Assembly: GCA_965220955.1 (NCBI GenBank)
Contig: CBDCRK010000039.1
Span: 1-64,000 of the forward strand
Source of the DNA: CBDCRK01 sp965220955
Lineage (GTDB): Bacteria; Desulfobacterota; Binatia; Bin18; CBDCRK01
Length of the DNA: 64,000 nt
Direction: 5' to 3'
Positions 8,969-17,403 of this stretch are shown here, piece after piece (within the stretch, counting starts at the first letter, position 1; each line of letters begins with the position of its first letter). The notes beneath the pieces were generated by a model. The model ran no database searches. It was not told the origin of the DNA and worked only from the letters and a program-made list of their open reading frames with translations. A program made the translations under genes and the position numbers.

Positions 8969-8997
8969 TTGACCTGATAAAGAAGACATTGAGACGC
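8969..8997 (+). repeat. 29-nt repeat, copy 3
   Basis: TTGACCTGATAAAGAAGAC then ATTGAGACGC, 50 nt after copy 2. The rest of the 320-nt spacer 8817-9136 shows nothing I can assign. Confidence 0.55.
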
Positions 8998-9136
8998 GGA
9001 CTAGTGCGCGGGTGCGGTGGATCATTGACCCACAGGCGTGTATAGTGCTGAGGTTCTTCGACCGCGTCACTGAAAGCACCAAACCGATTCTTACAATAAA
9101 CGGACGAGCAGCGTATGAACCGTGCGGAGAATATTG

Positions 9137-9964
9137 ATGACGAACAGAGACATTATCAACGCAGACCTGGGGAGAGCCCGCAGGCGTAAAGGCGCCGTGT
9201 GGGTCGTTTTGTTCATTGCGGTGCCAATATGGCTCTGCTCCGGGGCCGCGGCTCAGGCGGACGGCTTGTACTTCCGGGCCGGGGGCGGTGTCGATTGGTC
9301 GGAGGAGACGCGGTTCAAGGACAAAGACTGTTCGGGCCGCGCGCGGCTGGCCCTGTACGGCTGTGGAGCGGGCATCGACGGGGCGCCCTTGAGTTCGCTT
9401 GGCGATTTCGGCGTGCTGGGCAACTACGAGCTCGGTGCCGGCTACGGCGTGGCAGACGCCCTGCGGCTCGAAGCCGTCTTTCAACACCGTCCAAGCTTTT
9501 CCTTCAAGGGCCGCGCCAATTTCGTGCAGACCAGGGGCCGGCAAGAGACCTCCGCGGACATGTCGTCCCTGTCCGGCATGCTGGCCGCGTATGTAGACCT
9601 CCCGCGGCTGGGCCTGCCGAAGCTCGGTCCGTTCAGCCCGTTCATCGGGGGTGGGGTCGGCATCTCTCACACCGATATCAACAAAACCCGCATGAGGTTC
9701 ACAAAGACGGCGACCATTGTGCCGGGCGGACAAGAGCTCAATTTCGCCTGGATGCTCACCGCGGGGGTCGGGACACCGCTGACCGAGAAAATAACGCTCG
9801 ACGTTGCCTATCGTTATACGGATTCCGGCACGGTCGAGACGGACAACGGTATTGCAAGGGTTGTGAATCAAGCCGGGACCACCCTGGTTCCTCTTGATAT
9901 AGGCAAGACGCGGGGGCACCTGGCAAGCCACGGACTGCATCTCTCCCTGCGCTACACGTTCTAG
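9137..9964 (+). CDS. OmpA-like outer membrane beta-barrel protein
   Basis: A 275-residue protein with a long N-terminal signal (charged first 18 residues, hydrophobic stretch, cleavage near AAAQA). Barrel strands rich in glycine and aromatics follow (GLYFRAGGGVDW, FGVLGNYELGAGYG, FSPFIGGGVGISHTD), and it ends LSLRYTF. The terminal Phe and eight-strand-like periodicity fit opacity/OmpA-type porin domains. I chose ATG 9137 over an in-frame GTG at 9122 because GGAG at 9126-9129 is spaced 7 nt from the ATG. A 347-codon ORF runs antisense but has no domain character. Function beyond surface barrel is unknown. Confidence 0.75.
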   Translation: MTNRDIINADLGRARRRKGAVWVVLFIAVPIWLCSGAAAQADGLYFRAGGGVDWSEETRFKDKDCSGRARLALYGCGAGIDGAPLSSLGDFGVLGNYELGAGYGVADALRLEAVFQHRPSFSFKGRANFVQTRGRQETSADMSSLSGMLAAYVDLPRLGLPKLGPFSPFIGGGVGISHTDINKTRMRFTKTATIVPGGQELNFAWMLTAGVGTPLTEKITLDVAYRYTDSGTVETDNGIARVVNQAGTTLVPLDIGKTRGHLASHGLHLSLRYTF

Positions 9965-10027
9965 GGCCGGTATTCGGCCGCCGGCCGACATTCGGCCGCC
10001 ACACCGACACGCATGTACTCGATCTTG

Positions 10028-10047
10028 CTATAACTTATAAGTTATAG
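10028..10047. promoter_or_regulatory. Perfect 20-bp palindrome upstream of nadV
   Basis: CTATAACTTATAAGTTATAG is its own reverse complement and lies 81 bp before the nadV start in an AT-rich spacer. Its size, perfect dyad and place suit an operator for a dimeric repressor. NAD-salvage genes in many bacteria are controlled by NrtR-type regulators that bind TA-rich palindromes of about this length; whether this one is such a site is inference. Confidence 0.55.
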
Positions 10048-10128
10048 AATCATATGGGGTTTATTGTACACCGACACGAATGAAGAAGGAATGGGGGAAC
10101 AAGAGGTTAGTTTACAGGAGCTTGGTTT

Positions 10129-11520
10129 ATGATCAATCTGATTCTCTCAACCGATAGCTACAAATTTACTCATTGGAAACAGTATCCTCCTGGAACCCAA
10201 ACGGTTTATTCTTATTTTGAATCACGGGGCGGTCAATTTCCCCAAACCGTATTTTTTGGCTTGCAGTATTTGCTGAAAAAATACCTCACCGGGAAGGTGC
10301 TCACAGAATCCCATATCCAGGAAGCTCAATCGTTCGCTCAGGAACATTTCGCCAGAGAGGACGTTTTCAACCTAAGCGGATGGACCTATATCCTGCAAGA
10401 AAAAAACGGCTTCCTCCCCATTAGCATTAAAGCTGTCCCTGAGGGGTGTATGATTCCTAACCATAATGTTCTTGTAACTATTGAGAACACTGACCCTAAC
10501 TGTTTCTGGCTGACCAATCATTTAGAAACCCTATTAGTACAGATATGGTATGGATGCACCGTAGCCACCCTGTCTCAGTATATCAGGCAATTAATATTGC
10601 GTTATTTGGCAGAGACCGGCGATCCGAGCCAAATCGATCTTAAGTTGCATGACTTTGGCTTTAGAGGGGTTTCCTCTTTGGAATCTGCGTCTATTGGGGG
10701 AGCCGCTCATCTGCTTAGCTTCAAAGGGACCGACAATGTGGCTGGAATCAGCCTGGCACAAAGATATTACCAGGCTAGCATGCCGGGATTTTCCATACCC
10801 GCGGCCGAGCATAGTACGATTACGGCGTGGGGAGCAGAGAATGAGCACCAGGCCATGGCGCATATTTTGGACCAATTTCCTACCGGATTTGTTTCCGTGG
10901 TAAGCGACTCTTACGATGTCTACCGCGCCTGTAAAGACATTTGGGGCAACAAGCTTAGAGATAAGGTTCTCCATCGTGACGGTACTCTCGTTGTCAGACC
11001 AGACTCGGGTTATCCTCCTGAAATTGTAGTTGCGGTGCTGGAGATCTTGGGCGCCGCGTTTGGTTTCACCCCTAACACCAAAGGCTACAAAGTCTTAGAC
11101 CCAAAAGTGAGAGTGATTCAGGGGGATGGGGTTGATTATGAGATGATTGATAAGGTACTGGCTCACATGAAAACTAAGGGTTGGTCGGCAGATAATATAG
11201 TATTCGGTATGGGCGGGGCGCTCTTGCAGAAATTAAACCGGGACACACAAAAATTTGCCTTCAAGTGTTCGAGTGTAACGGTTGATGGCCAGGATCGAGA
11301 TGTCTATAAGCTGCCGGTGACAGATCAGGGTAAGAAATCTAAGGCGGGAAGGCTTAAACTTGCTCTTAAGCAGGGGCCTGACGGCAGGGTCTATGAGACT
11401 ATCCCCTATGATGGTGAGGGCGCGATGCACCAAAGCAAGGATGAGTTAGTAGAAGTATTCAGAGATGGTATGCTGTTAAAAGAATACTCTTTTGATGAGT
11501 GCCGTGAGCGGATATCATAA
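10129..11520 (+). CDS. nadV: Nicotinamide phosphoribosyltransferase
   Basis: A 463-residue protein with the full NAMPT layout. It starts with LSTDSYKFTHWKQYPPGTQTVYSY and has the LHDFGFRG segment for nicotinamide/PRPP binding. The catalytic His228 sits in AEHST, and VVRPDSGYPPE and FGMGGALLQ line the phosphoribosyl site. It converts nicotinamide and PRPP to NMN in the cytoplasm, a one-step salvage route to NAD that bypasses nicotinamidase. An AGGAG Shine-Dalgarno precedes ATG 10129. Codon and base use are visibly more AT-rich than res or the barrels upstream, and nadV genes often travel on phages and plasmids, so transfer is plausible. It lies behind a perfect palindrome. Confidence 0.95.
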   Translation: MINLILSTDSYKFTHWKQYPPGTQTVYSYFESRGGQFPQTVFFGLQYLLKKYLTGKVLTESHIQEAQSFAQEHFAREDVFNLSGWTYILQEKNGFLPISIKAVPEGCMIPNHNVLVTIENTDPNCFWLTNHLETLLVQIWYGCTVATLSQYIRQLILRYLAETGDPSQIDLKLHDFGFRGVSSLESASIGGAAHLLSFKGTDNVAGISLAQRYYQASMPGFSIPAAEHSTITAWGAENEHQAMAHILDQFPTGFVSVVSDSYDVYRACKDIWGNKLRDKVLHRDGTLVVRPDSGYPPEIVVAVLEILGAAFGFTPNTKGYKVLDPKVRVIQGDGVDYEMIDKVLAHMKTKGWSADNIVFGMGGALLQKLNRDTQKFAFKCSSVTVDGQDRDVYKLPVTDQGKKSKAGRLKLALKQGPDGRVYETIPYDGEGAMHQSKDELVEVFRDGMLLKEYSFDECRERIS

Positions 11521-11817
11521 GATATCCCAAGACACCCCTTAAGATATCCCCTTAAGATTATCCTTGGTTAGCTACCCCGGTTAGATACCCCATTTGGGCA
11601 GAGTTGGAAGAGCAAGCAATAAACAACTAAGAGTTTGGACGCCCACCCTTTTTATCCCCCCTCGCTCCCAAAGGCAAGGGAAATTGGGAGCAAAATCCGC
11701 AGGCTCAGGGAGCTGGCGCGCCGAAGCCACGAGCAGGCATACCTGGCGGGATGTGAGTTCTTGACAAAGGGGGTTTTCTCAGGCAGACAAAGAGGGCGCA
11801 AGCACAAGGAGGAATCT
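11521..11817. other. Spacer without a recognised gene
   Basis: The first 40 bases hold imperfect copies of CTTAAGATATCCC. The SDR frame stays open here (ATG 11635), but it lacks a ribosome-binding site and family similarity, so I read it as leader. No terminator is obvious. Confidence 0.5.
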
Positions 11818-12747
11818 ATGCTACTTGACGGTAAAGTTGCAATCGTTACTGGCTCGGCGCGGGGGATTGGCCGGGAAGAGGCTCTGCTGTTGGCCAAGCA
11901 TGGAGCCAAGGTGGTGGTTAACGATTTTGGTGGCCATTTCGATGGCACGGGTGCCGACACCCGACCAGCGCAGCTTGTGGTTGATGAAATTAAGGCCACG
12001 GGTGGCGAGGCGGTTGCGAACTACGAGAGCGTAGCCGATTATAAAGGCGCCAAACGGATTCTTGAATGTGCGTTGGATACCTTTGGCAAGCTGAACATTC
12101 TAGTGAATAATGCTGGCATTTTGCGTGACCGCATGATTTTCAATATGGCCGAGGAGGAGTGGGACGCGGTGGTGGGCGTGCATTTAAAGGGCACGTTTAG
12201 CTGCACCCGCCATGTCTGCGAGTACTGGCGTGAGGAACACAAAAAAGGCAATGTTCTCAACGGCCGGGTTATTAATACCTCTTCCGACTCCGGCCTTTTG
12301 GGCAATGCCGGCCAGACCAACTATGGTTCGGCCAAGGCAGCCGTGGCTACGCTTGCCATTATTGCTGATGCCGAAATGCAGAAATATGGAGTCACGGCCA
12401 ATGCTATTGCCCCTATGGCTCGTACCCGTCTTACTGTAGATGCTACTCCACAGACCGCAGGTCAGATGAATGCAGCTGAGGGAGAGTTTGATTTCTTCAA
12501 CCCGCGTAACGTGGCCCCGCTCATTGTGTGGCTGTCGAGTGATGATGCGGCTGGCGTGCATGGCGAGGTCTTCCGGGTGGGTGGCGGCACGGTATGGCTA
12601 ATGCAAGGCTGGCACTCGGTAGCAACGGTGAAACAGAAAGACACCTGGAATCCTGAGGAACTCGGCGGGCAGCTGAAGGAAGTCCTGGCCAAGGGTCTCA
12701 CCAAAAAGGAGAACCTTGGGGAAATATTTCGGGATCTGCGGCAATAG
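11818..12747 (+). CDS. SDR family oxidoreductase, hydroxyacyl-CoA dehydrogenase type
   Basis: A 309-residue classical short-chain dehydrogenase. TGSARGIG (11-18) binds NAD(P), NNAG follows, and the catalytic Ser sits in NTSSDSG with Tyr169 and Lys173 in NYGSAK. The extra length after residue 250 and the VNDFGG signature after strand 2 resemble the dehydrogenase part of multifunctional peroxisomal/actinobacterial (3R)-hydroxyacyl-CoA dehydrogenases. The start is ATG 11818, with AAGGAGG (11806-11812) five bases upstream; the longer frame from 11635 adds 61 residues without family similarity. A role in acyl-CoA or steroid-type oxidation is inferred from the family; no dedicated pathway genes adjoin it. 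Confidence 0.85.
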   Translation: MLLDGKVAIVTGSARGIGREEALLLAKHGAKVVVNDFGGHFDGTGADTRPAQLVVDEIKATGGEAVANYESVADYKGAKRILECALDTFGKLNILVNNAGILRDRMIFNMAEEEWDAVVGVHLKGTFSCTRHVCEYWREEHKKGNVLNGRVINTSSDSGLLGNAGQTNYGSAKAAVATLAIIADAEMQKYGVTANAIAPMARTRLTVDATPQTAGQMNAAEGEFDFFNPRNVAPLIVWLSSDDAAGVHGEVFRVGGGTVWLMQGWHSVATVKQKDTWNPEELGGQLKEVLAKGLTKKENLGEIFRDLRQ

Positions 12748-12777
12748 CCAGGCTTCTTGCCTCTTTAACAGGACCCA

Positions 12778-13293
12778 ATGACGCCAATGCCTGACCAGCC
12801 CCAACCCACGGTTCTCTTTGTCTGCCATGCTAACACCAGCCGTAGTGTCATGGCACATGCCCTGCTGGAAAAAATGCTAGCCCAGCGAGAGGCTGACCAC
12901 ATCCGCGTCCGCTCGGGTGGCATTGCTAACTATGCACGGGACCGGATGCTGCCTTCGCTTGATGCCCGCCTGGTTCTCCAGGAGGAGGACATCTATCTTG
13001 CCGAAGGGGAATTCAGCTCGATCGATCTGAGACGACATCGCGATATCATTGTTGAAGCTAACCTCATTCTGACCATGACCATAGAGCAGAAAGACATGCT
13101 CAGGGTTTATCCTGAGGCTGAAGGGAAGCCGGTCTTCACCCTCAAAGAGTTTGCTGGCGACGAAGGAGACATCGACGACCCCGCCTGTCAGGGAGAAGAT
13201 ATCTTTCGCGCCCGCCTGATTGAGATCAAGCACTGCTTGGAGAAATCAATAGACCGCCTTATCGGGACATTAAACCATGACCGACTTTCATAA
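12778..13293 (+). CDS. Low-molecular-weight protein phosphatase (YwlE/Etp type)
   Basis: A 171-residue protein with the LMW-PTP P-loop near its N terminus: C16HANTSRS, i.e. Cys-x5-Arg-Ser with nucleophile Cys16 and Arg22. The general-acid Asp lies in the DDPA segment (about 140). Features such as LTMTIEQKDML and VFTLKEFAGD follow the YwlE protein-arginine phosphatase pattern more closely than eukaryotic LMW-PTPs, so phosphoarginine or phosphotyrosine are both possible substrates. An ATG three codons downstream is an alternative start. Its end overlaps the CoA-binding gene by 17 bp, which suggests a shared transcript. Confidence 0.85.
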   Translation: MTPMPDQPQPTVLFVCHANTSRSVMAHALLEKMLAQREADHIRVRSGGIANYARDRMLPSLDARLVLQEEDIYLAEGEFSSIDLRRHRDIIVEANLILTMTIEQKDMLRVYPEAEGKPVFTLKEFAGDEGDIDDPACQGEDIFRARLIEIKHCLEKSIDRLIGTLNHDRLS

Positions 13294-13705
13294 CCCCCCT
13301 GACGAAGTGATCCGGGACATTCTTGCCCAACCCCGCACCATTGCGGTGGTGGGCTGCTCGCCTGACCCCGGCCGGGACAGTCACCGTATTGCCGCGCTTC
13401 TGCAAGCCAAGGGACATAGGGTCATTCCCGTCAACCCTACTTGTGATTCCATCCTGGGGGAGCCCTGCTTTGCTACGCTCAGCGATATTCCCGAAAATAT
13501 CCGTGAAAAGGTCGAGATGGTGGACGTCTTTCGCCGGTCGGAATTTGTGCCTGAGATTGCTGACCAAGCCATTGCCCTGGGCGCGCAGATCCTGTGGCTG
13601 CAACTAGAAGTGATCCATGTTCCTGCTGCTCGCAAGGCACAGGAGGCTGGGCTCACCGTGGTCATGGATCGCTGTCCCGCAATCGAGTACCGCCGGTTGT
13701 TTTAG
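13277..13705 (+). CDS. CoA-binding protein (YccU type)
   Basis: A 142-residue single-domain Rossmann-type CoA-binding protein. The nucleotide-binding start is TIAVVGCSPDPGRDSHRIA (about 21-39), then VIPVNP, VDVFRR and a C-terminal VVMDRCP. Free-standing members such as YccU bind CoA or short acyl-CoAs but have no established catalytic role. It overlaps the phosphatase upstream and is followed after 15 bp by the NUDIX gene, forming a tight plus-strand run that ends with CstA. Confidence 0.85.
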   Translation: MTDFHNPPDEVIRDILAQPRTIAVVGCSPDPGRDSHRIAALLQAKGHRVIPVNPTCDSILGEPCFATLSDIPENIREKVEMVDVFRRSEFVPEIADQAIALGAQILWLQLEVIHVPAARKAQEAGLTVVMDRCPAIEYRRLF

Positions 13706-13720
13706 CCTCCCGCGCGGCCC

Positions 13721-14287
13721 ATGTCTGAACGGACAAAAATTCAGAAATGGGTGCGACTGGCTTCGGAAACCATCTATACCTGCCGTATTTTCTCTTTACG
13801 CAAAGATCGCAATCGCTCGCCTCGTGACAACCGCACGCACGATTTTTATGTGCTGGAGTCTCCTGACTGGGTGAACATTATTCCAGTAACACCCGATGGC
13901 CAGGTGGTCCTGATCCACCAGTACCGCCACGGCATTGATCAGATTACGCTGGAGATTCCTGGAGGAATGGTAGATCCGCACGACCCCTCTCCCCTGGACG
14001 CGGCCAGACGAGAAATGCAGGAAGAGACGGGCTTTGACTCCGAGAACATTGTGCCTCTGGGAGTTATCCATCCCAATCCTGCCATCCAGGGCAACCGTTG
14101 TCATACCTTTCTTGCCCAAGACGCCGTCAAGCGATTTGACCCACAGTTTGACACAACTGAGGAGGCCGAAGTAACCCTGGTTCCGCTTAGCAACATTCCC
14201 GCCCTTGTCAAACAGGGAGCAATCTCCCATGCCCTGGTAGTCGTGGCCTTTTACTGGCACGGTCTGGTGCAAGGAAAAATGCCGTGA
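13721..14287 (+). CDS. NUDIX hydrolase, ADP-ribose pyrophosphatase type
   Basis: A 188-residue protein with a NUDIX box (about residues 84-107): GGMVDPHDPSPLDAARREMQ leading to EETG, matching Gx5Ex7REUxEExGU except that Asp-Pro replaces the first acidic position. An upstream beta segment (VVLIHQYRHGIDQITLEIPGG) matches NudF-type ADP-ribose diphosphatases, which hydrolyse ADP-ribose to AMP and ribose 5-phosphate. The presence of nadV 2 kb upstream makes a link to NAD turnover attractive but unproven. There is no DNA-binding domain, so it is not NrtR. Its TGA overlaps the GTG start of the next gene. Confidence 0.85.
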   Translation: MSERTKIQKWVRLASETIYTCRIFSLRKDRNRSPRDNRTHDFYVLESPDWVNIIPVTPDGQVVLIHQYRHGIDQITLEIPGGMVDPHDPSPLDAARREMQEETGFDSENIVPLGVIHPNPAIQGNRCHTFLAQDAVKRFDPQFDTTEEAEVTLVPLSNIPALVKQGAISHALVVVAFYWHGLVQGKMP

Positions 14288-15966
14288 GCGCGGCCTGGGT
14301 CGCGGTCGGCTGTCTACTGGTTTACACCCTTGCCTTTCGTTTCTATGCCCGCCGACTTGCTGGCAAGATTTTCTCCCTTGATTCTAACGCTATTACTCCC
14401 GCCCACCAACTACGGGATGAGATTGATTATGTTCCGGCTAATCGCTACGTGCTCTTTGGTCACCACTATGCCTCCATTACTGGCCTCTCCCCTATGTTGG
14501 GCCCAGCTATTGCTGTCATTTGGGGGTGGATCCCTGGACTTCTGTGGGTGGTCTTTGGCGCCATCCTGATTGGCTGTGTCCATGACTTTGGTGCCTTAGT
14601 CCTGTCAATGCGGGCTAGGGGCCAATCGATTGGCAAAGTGACCGAGGGGATCATTGGGCAGCGGGCCAAGACTCTCTTTCACCTGATTATCTTCTTTGGC
14701 ATTGCCCTGGCCATGGGGGTATTTGTCTATGTAGTGGCCCTCCTCTTTACCTCAGCCTATTATCCCCAGGCCGTTTTTCCTTCTGCTACTATTCTGGCGC
14801 TGGCTATAACCATGGGAGTGTTGGTTTATAAGAAAAGGGTGCCTCTGGGTCCGGCTACGGCTATAGCCTTTCTCCTTACCTTGATCAGTGTATGGATGGG
14901 AGCCCGTTTTCCCTTGGGTGGAGATCTGACGGTGGCCCAATGGAGTCTGATCCTGCTCGGATATGCCTTTTTTGCTTCAGTCTTGCCGGTATGGATGCTG
15001 CTGCAGCCCCGGGATTTTATCAACTCGCTGCTTCTTTATCTTGGCCTGGGCAGCATGTACGTTGGCTTTTTTCTTCTACGTCCACAGTTTGTGGCTCCGG
15101 CCGTAGATTTTCATCCTCCAGCCGCGCCCTCTATTTTCCCCTTTGTGTTTATTGTGATTGCTTGCGGGGCAGCCTCTGGCTTTCATGCCCTGGTCTCTTC
15201 CGGTACCACAGCCAAGCAGATTGACAAAGAAACCGATGCCCGTTTCATTGGTTACGGGGGAATGATTGGGGAATCGCTCTTGGGGCTTATGGCGGTGCTT
15301 GCCTGCACGGCAGGGTTTGCCTCAGTCAACGCCTGGCATCAACACTATGCTAACTGGGACACCGCCCAGGGGCTGGGCAGAGGGATCGGGGCGTTTATCA
15401 GCGGCACTTCCCGTTTTGTCTCTGTGCTGGGTCTGGCCCCAGAGCTGGCCAGCATCTTTGTTGCGGTTATTGTGGTTTCCTTTGCCCTCACTACTCTAGA
15501 CTCCGCCACCCGGCTGTTGCGCTACAACATTGCCGAGATAGGCGACACCCTGGGTCTTTCCCTGCTCAATAACCGCTATGTCTCCTCCCTGGTGGCTATT
15601 GGCGCCATTGCTTTCTTTGCTTTCTATAAGGTAGGGGGAGAGTCCGCAGGGCTGTTTCTGTGGCAGCTTTTTGGTACCACCAACCAGCTGCTCGCCGGCC
15701 TTACCCTGCTGGTGATTACCCTCTACCTTGTCCAGCAAAAAAAACCCTACTTCTACACCTTGGTTCCCATGCTGTTTATGCTCGGTAGCACGCTTACCGC
15801 TATGGTAGCAAACCTACAGAGTTTCTGGAAAACGGGCAACTATCCCCTGCTTACGGTTGGCTCGCTGCTTTTTTTCATGGCCTTATGGCTGACCGTGGAG
15901 GCCGCGGTCAGCCTTACTGGGGCGAGGGTTGAGGAAGTTTCCGGTGGGGTGGACTTCAGAGCCTGA
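14284..15966 (+). CDS. cstA: Carbon starvation protein CstA family transporter
   Basis: A 560-residue polytopic inner-membrane protein with about 15 predicted helices. Family signatures are seen: FGHHYASITGLSPMLGPAIAVIWGW near residues 57-82, HDFGALVLSMRARGQSIG and FHALVSSGTTAKQI. CstA-type proteins take up peptides or pyruvate during carbon limitation. It is shorter than the ~700-residue enterobacterial CstA and corresponds to the shorter subclass. The GTG start (14284-14286) overlaps the NUDIX stop, so both are probably translated in coupling. It ends convergent to the minus-strand beta-propeller gene, 85 bp away. Confidence 0.92.
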   Translation: MSAAWVAVGCLLVYTLAFRFYARRLAGKIFSLDSNAITPAHQLRDEIDYVPANRYVLFGHHYASITGLSPMLGPAIAVIWGWIPGLLWVVFGAILIGCVHDFGALVLSMRARGQSIGKVTEGIIGQRAKTLFHLIIFFGIALAMGVFVYVVALLFTSAYYPQAVFPSATILALAITMGVLVYKKRVPLGPATAIAFLLTLISVWMGARFPLGGDLTVAQWSLILLGYAFFASVLPVWMLLQPRDFINSLLLYLGLGSMYVGFFLLRPQFVAPAVDFHPPAAPSIFPFVFIVIACGAASGFHALVSSGTTAKQIDKETDARFIGYGGMIGESLLGLMAVLACTAGFASVNAWHQHYANWDTAQGLGRGIGAFISGTSRFVSVLGLAPELASIFVAVIVVSFALTTLDSATRLLRYNIAEIGDTLGLSLLNNRYVSSLVAIGAIAFFAFYKVGGESAGLFLWQLFGTTNQLLAGLTLLVITLYLVQQKKPYFYTLVPMLFMLGSTLTAMVANLQSFWKTGNYPLLTVGSLLFFMALWLTVEAAVSLTGARVEEVSGGVDFRA

Positions 15967-16051
15967 TCAAGCGAATATTGGTCCCGCACTCAATGTGTAT
16001 GTTTTTGTTGCTTGTGATCGCTTGGGGAGATGTTCGCCAATGAAGTAGGAG

Positions 16052-17389
16052 TCAAACGGTTTCCTTCTCTGGCATGACCAGGTTCCAGCAGGCAAAATGA
16101 CCCTTAGCCATAACCCGAGGCGAAGAGCTACCGTCCAAGGGAAGAACATAAACCTGAGGAGCAGGGGAAACCTCAACCATATCTTCACTTATGAATTGAC
16201 CGGCAAAGGTAAGAAAAGCACCATCAGGAGAGATAAGAGGGTGGGAGCAGGCATATTGGTCAAAGAAGGAAAGGATAAAGGCTTGCTCGCGGCTGGGAAG
16301 AAAGGTAGCCAGGTGAGTCTTCTCATCGGTAGCCAGGTCTAGAGCATGCCAACGGAGACAGTGGTGCGGCATACCGATCTTATTCTCGGCAAGGTCGAGA
16401 TAGAGAAGACGTTGGCCACGTGGCGACCAAAAAAAGGCAGTGATCTCTTGGGCAAACAGCTGCCTCACGTTCTGGCTATGTACATCAAGAAGGTTAAGGC
16501 CGGAGAACAAAAGCGATGGTGCGGCATACCGATCGCGTCTGGTTGCACAACCAAAGGCTAGGTAGCGCGAGTCCGGAGACCAAAGAAAAGTGGTAAGCCC
16601 CTCTGTTGGGCAGACCAGCTTCTTTTCCCCGTTGCTCATATCCAGGAGGTGTAGGGCGTCATGTCCATCACTTCCCTGAGCCACATATGCTAAGTACGAC
16701 CCGTCAGGCGACCAGTTGGGAGCCCGAAACTCCCCGGGTCTGGCGGTCAACTCTTCCACCACCTTGCCAGACACACCATCAAAGAGAAAAGTCCAGGCCG
16801 AGGATGAAAAACGATAGCTGCCGCCGACATGGGCTGCGCCATAACGCCCTAGTGGAGACCACGTCCAAAATAGGGGAGAGCCGCTGAACAGCAAGGAGGA
16901 GTCACCGGGCTGCCCAAGGCGAAACAATTCAAGAGACAGGCCCCTCTCGCGTTGAAGCAGTGCGGTGATCAATTCCCCATCTGGAGACCAGCTGCTGTAA
17001 ATGGGCAGCGTTTCGCTTAAGCTGCATAGCTGCCAGGATTCAATCCCGTCCGCAGCTATCACATAAAGACTTGTACGCACGGCTGACTCAGTTGTCCCTT
17101 GAAGACTGAAGCAGGCTACTTGGCGGCTGTTTGGTGACCACATCGGCCAGACATAAATCAACCGGGAGCGGGTAAGGCCCTGTCCGGATGCCTCCTCGGA
17201 GGTCCCTTCGGGCTCCCCTGTAGGCTCTCCTTCCTCCCATCCCCAGGTAAGACGCTGTTGGTTGGCACCAGTAGCGGAAACCGTATATACGTCCCCAGCT
17301 GCCCCAGTATAGATCAAACGAGAATCAGCTGGGGCTGTCCCACCAGTCTGCACTGCGCCAGCTTGGGCTGCCCCTCTTTTCTCTTCCAT
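16052..17389 (-). CDS. TolB/PD40-type beta-propeller protein
   Basis: A 445-residue protein made of WD40-like PD40 repeats. WSPNSRQVACF, WSPDGELITALL, WSPLGRYG, WSPDGSYLAYVAQG, WSPDSRYLAFG and WSPRGQRLLYLDL recur about every 45-60 residues, giving six or seven blades. No N-terminal signal peptide is evident from ATG 17389, unlike TolB itself, so it may be cytoplasmic or use another export route. It is the last gene of a minus-strand series, 14 bp after the Smr gene. Partner and ligand are unknown. Confidence 0.75.
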   Translation of the reverse strand: MEEKRGAAQAGAVQTGGTAPADSRLIYTGAAGDVYTVSATGANQQRLTWGWEEGEPTGEPEGTSEEASGQGLTRSRLIYVWPMWSPNSRQVACFSLQGTTESAVRTSLYVIAADGIESWQLCSLSETLPIYSSWSPDGELITALLQRERGLSLELFRLGQPGDSSLLFSGSPLFWTWSPLGRYGAAHVGGSYRFSSSAWTFLFDGVSGKVVEELTARPGEFRAPNWSPDGSYLAYVAQGSDGHDALHLLDMSNGEKKLVCPTEGLTTFLWSPDSRYLAFGCATRRDRYAAPSLLFSGLNLLDVHSQNVRQLFAQEITAFFWSPRGQRLLYLDLAENKIGMPHHCLRWHALDLATDEKTHLATFLPSREQAFILSFFDQYACSHPLISPDGAFLTFAGQFISEDMVEVSPAPQVYVLPLDGSSSPRVMAKGHFACWNLVMPEKETV

Positions 17390-17403
17390 TTCTCCCCCCG
17401 CTG

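Noticed and set aside
8948..9991. 347-codon minus-strand ORF
   Set aside because: Antisense to the OmpA-like gene, whose signal peptide, Shine-Dalgarno and terminal Phe show the plus strand is coding.
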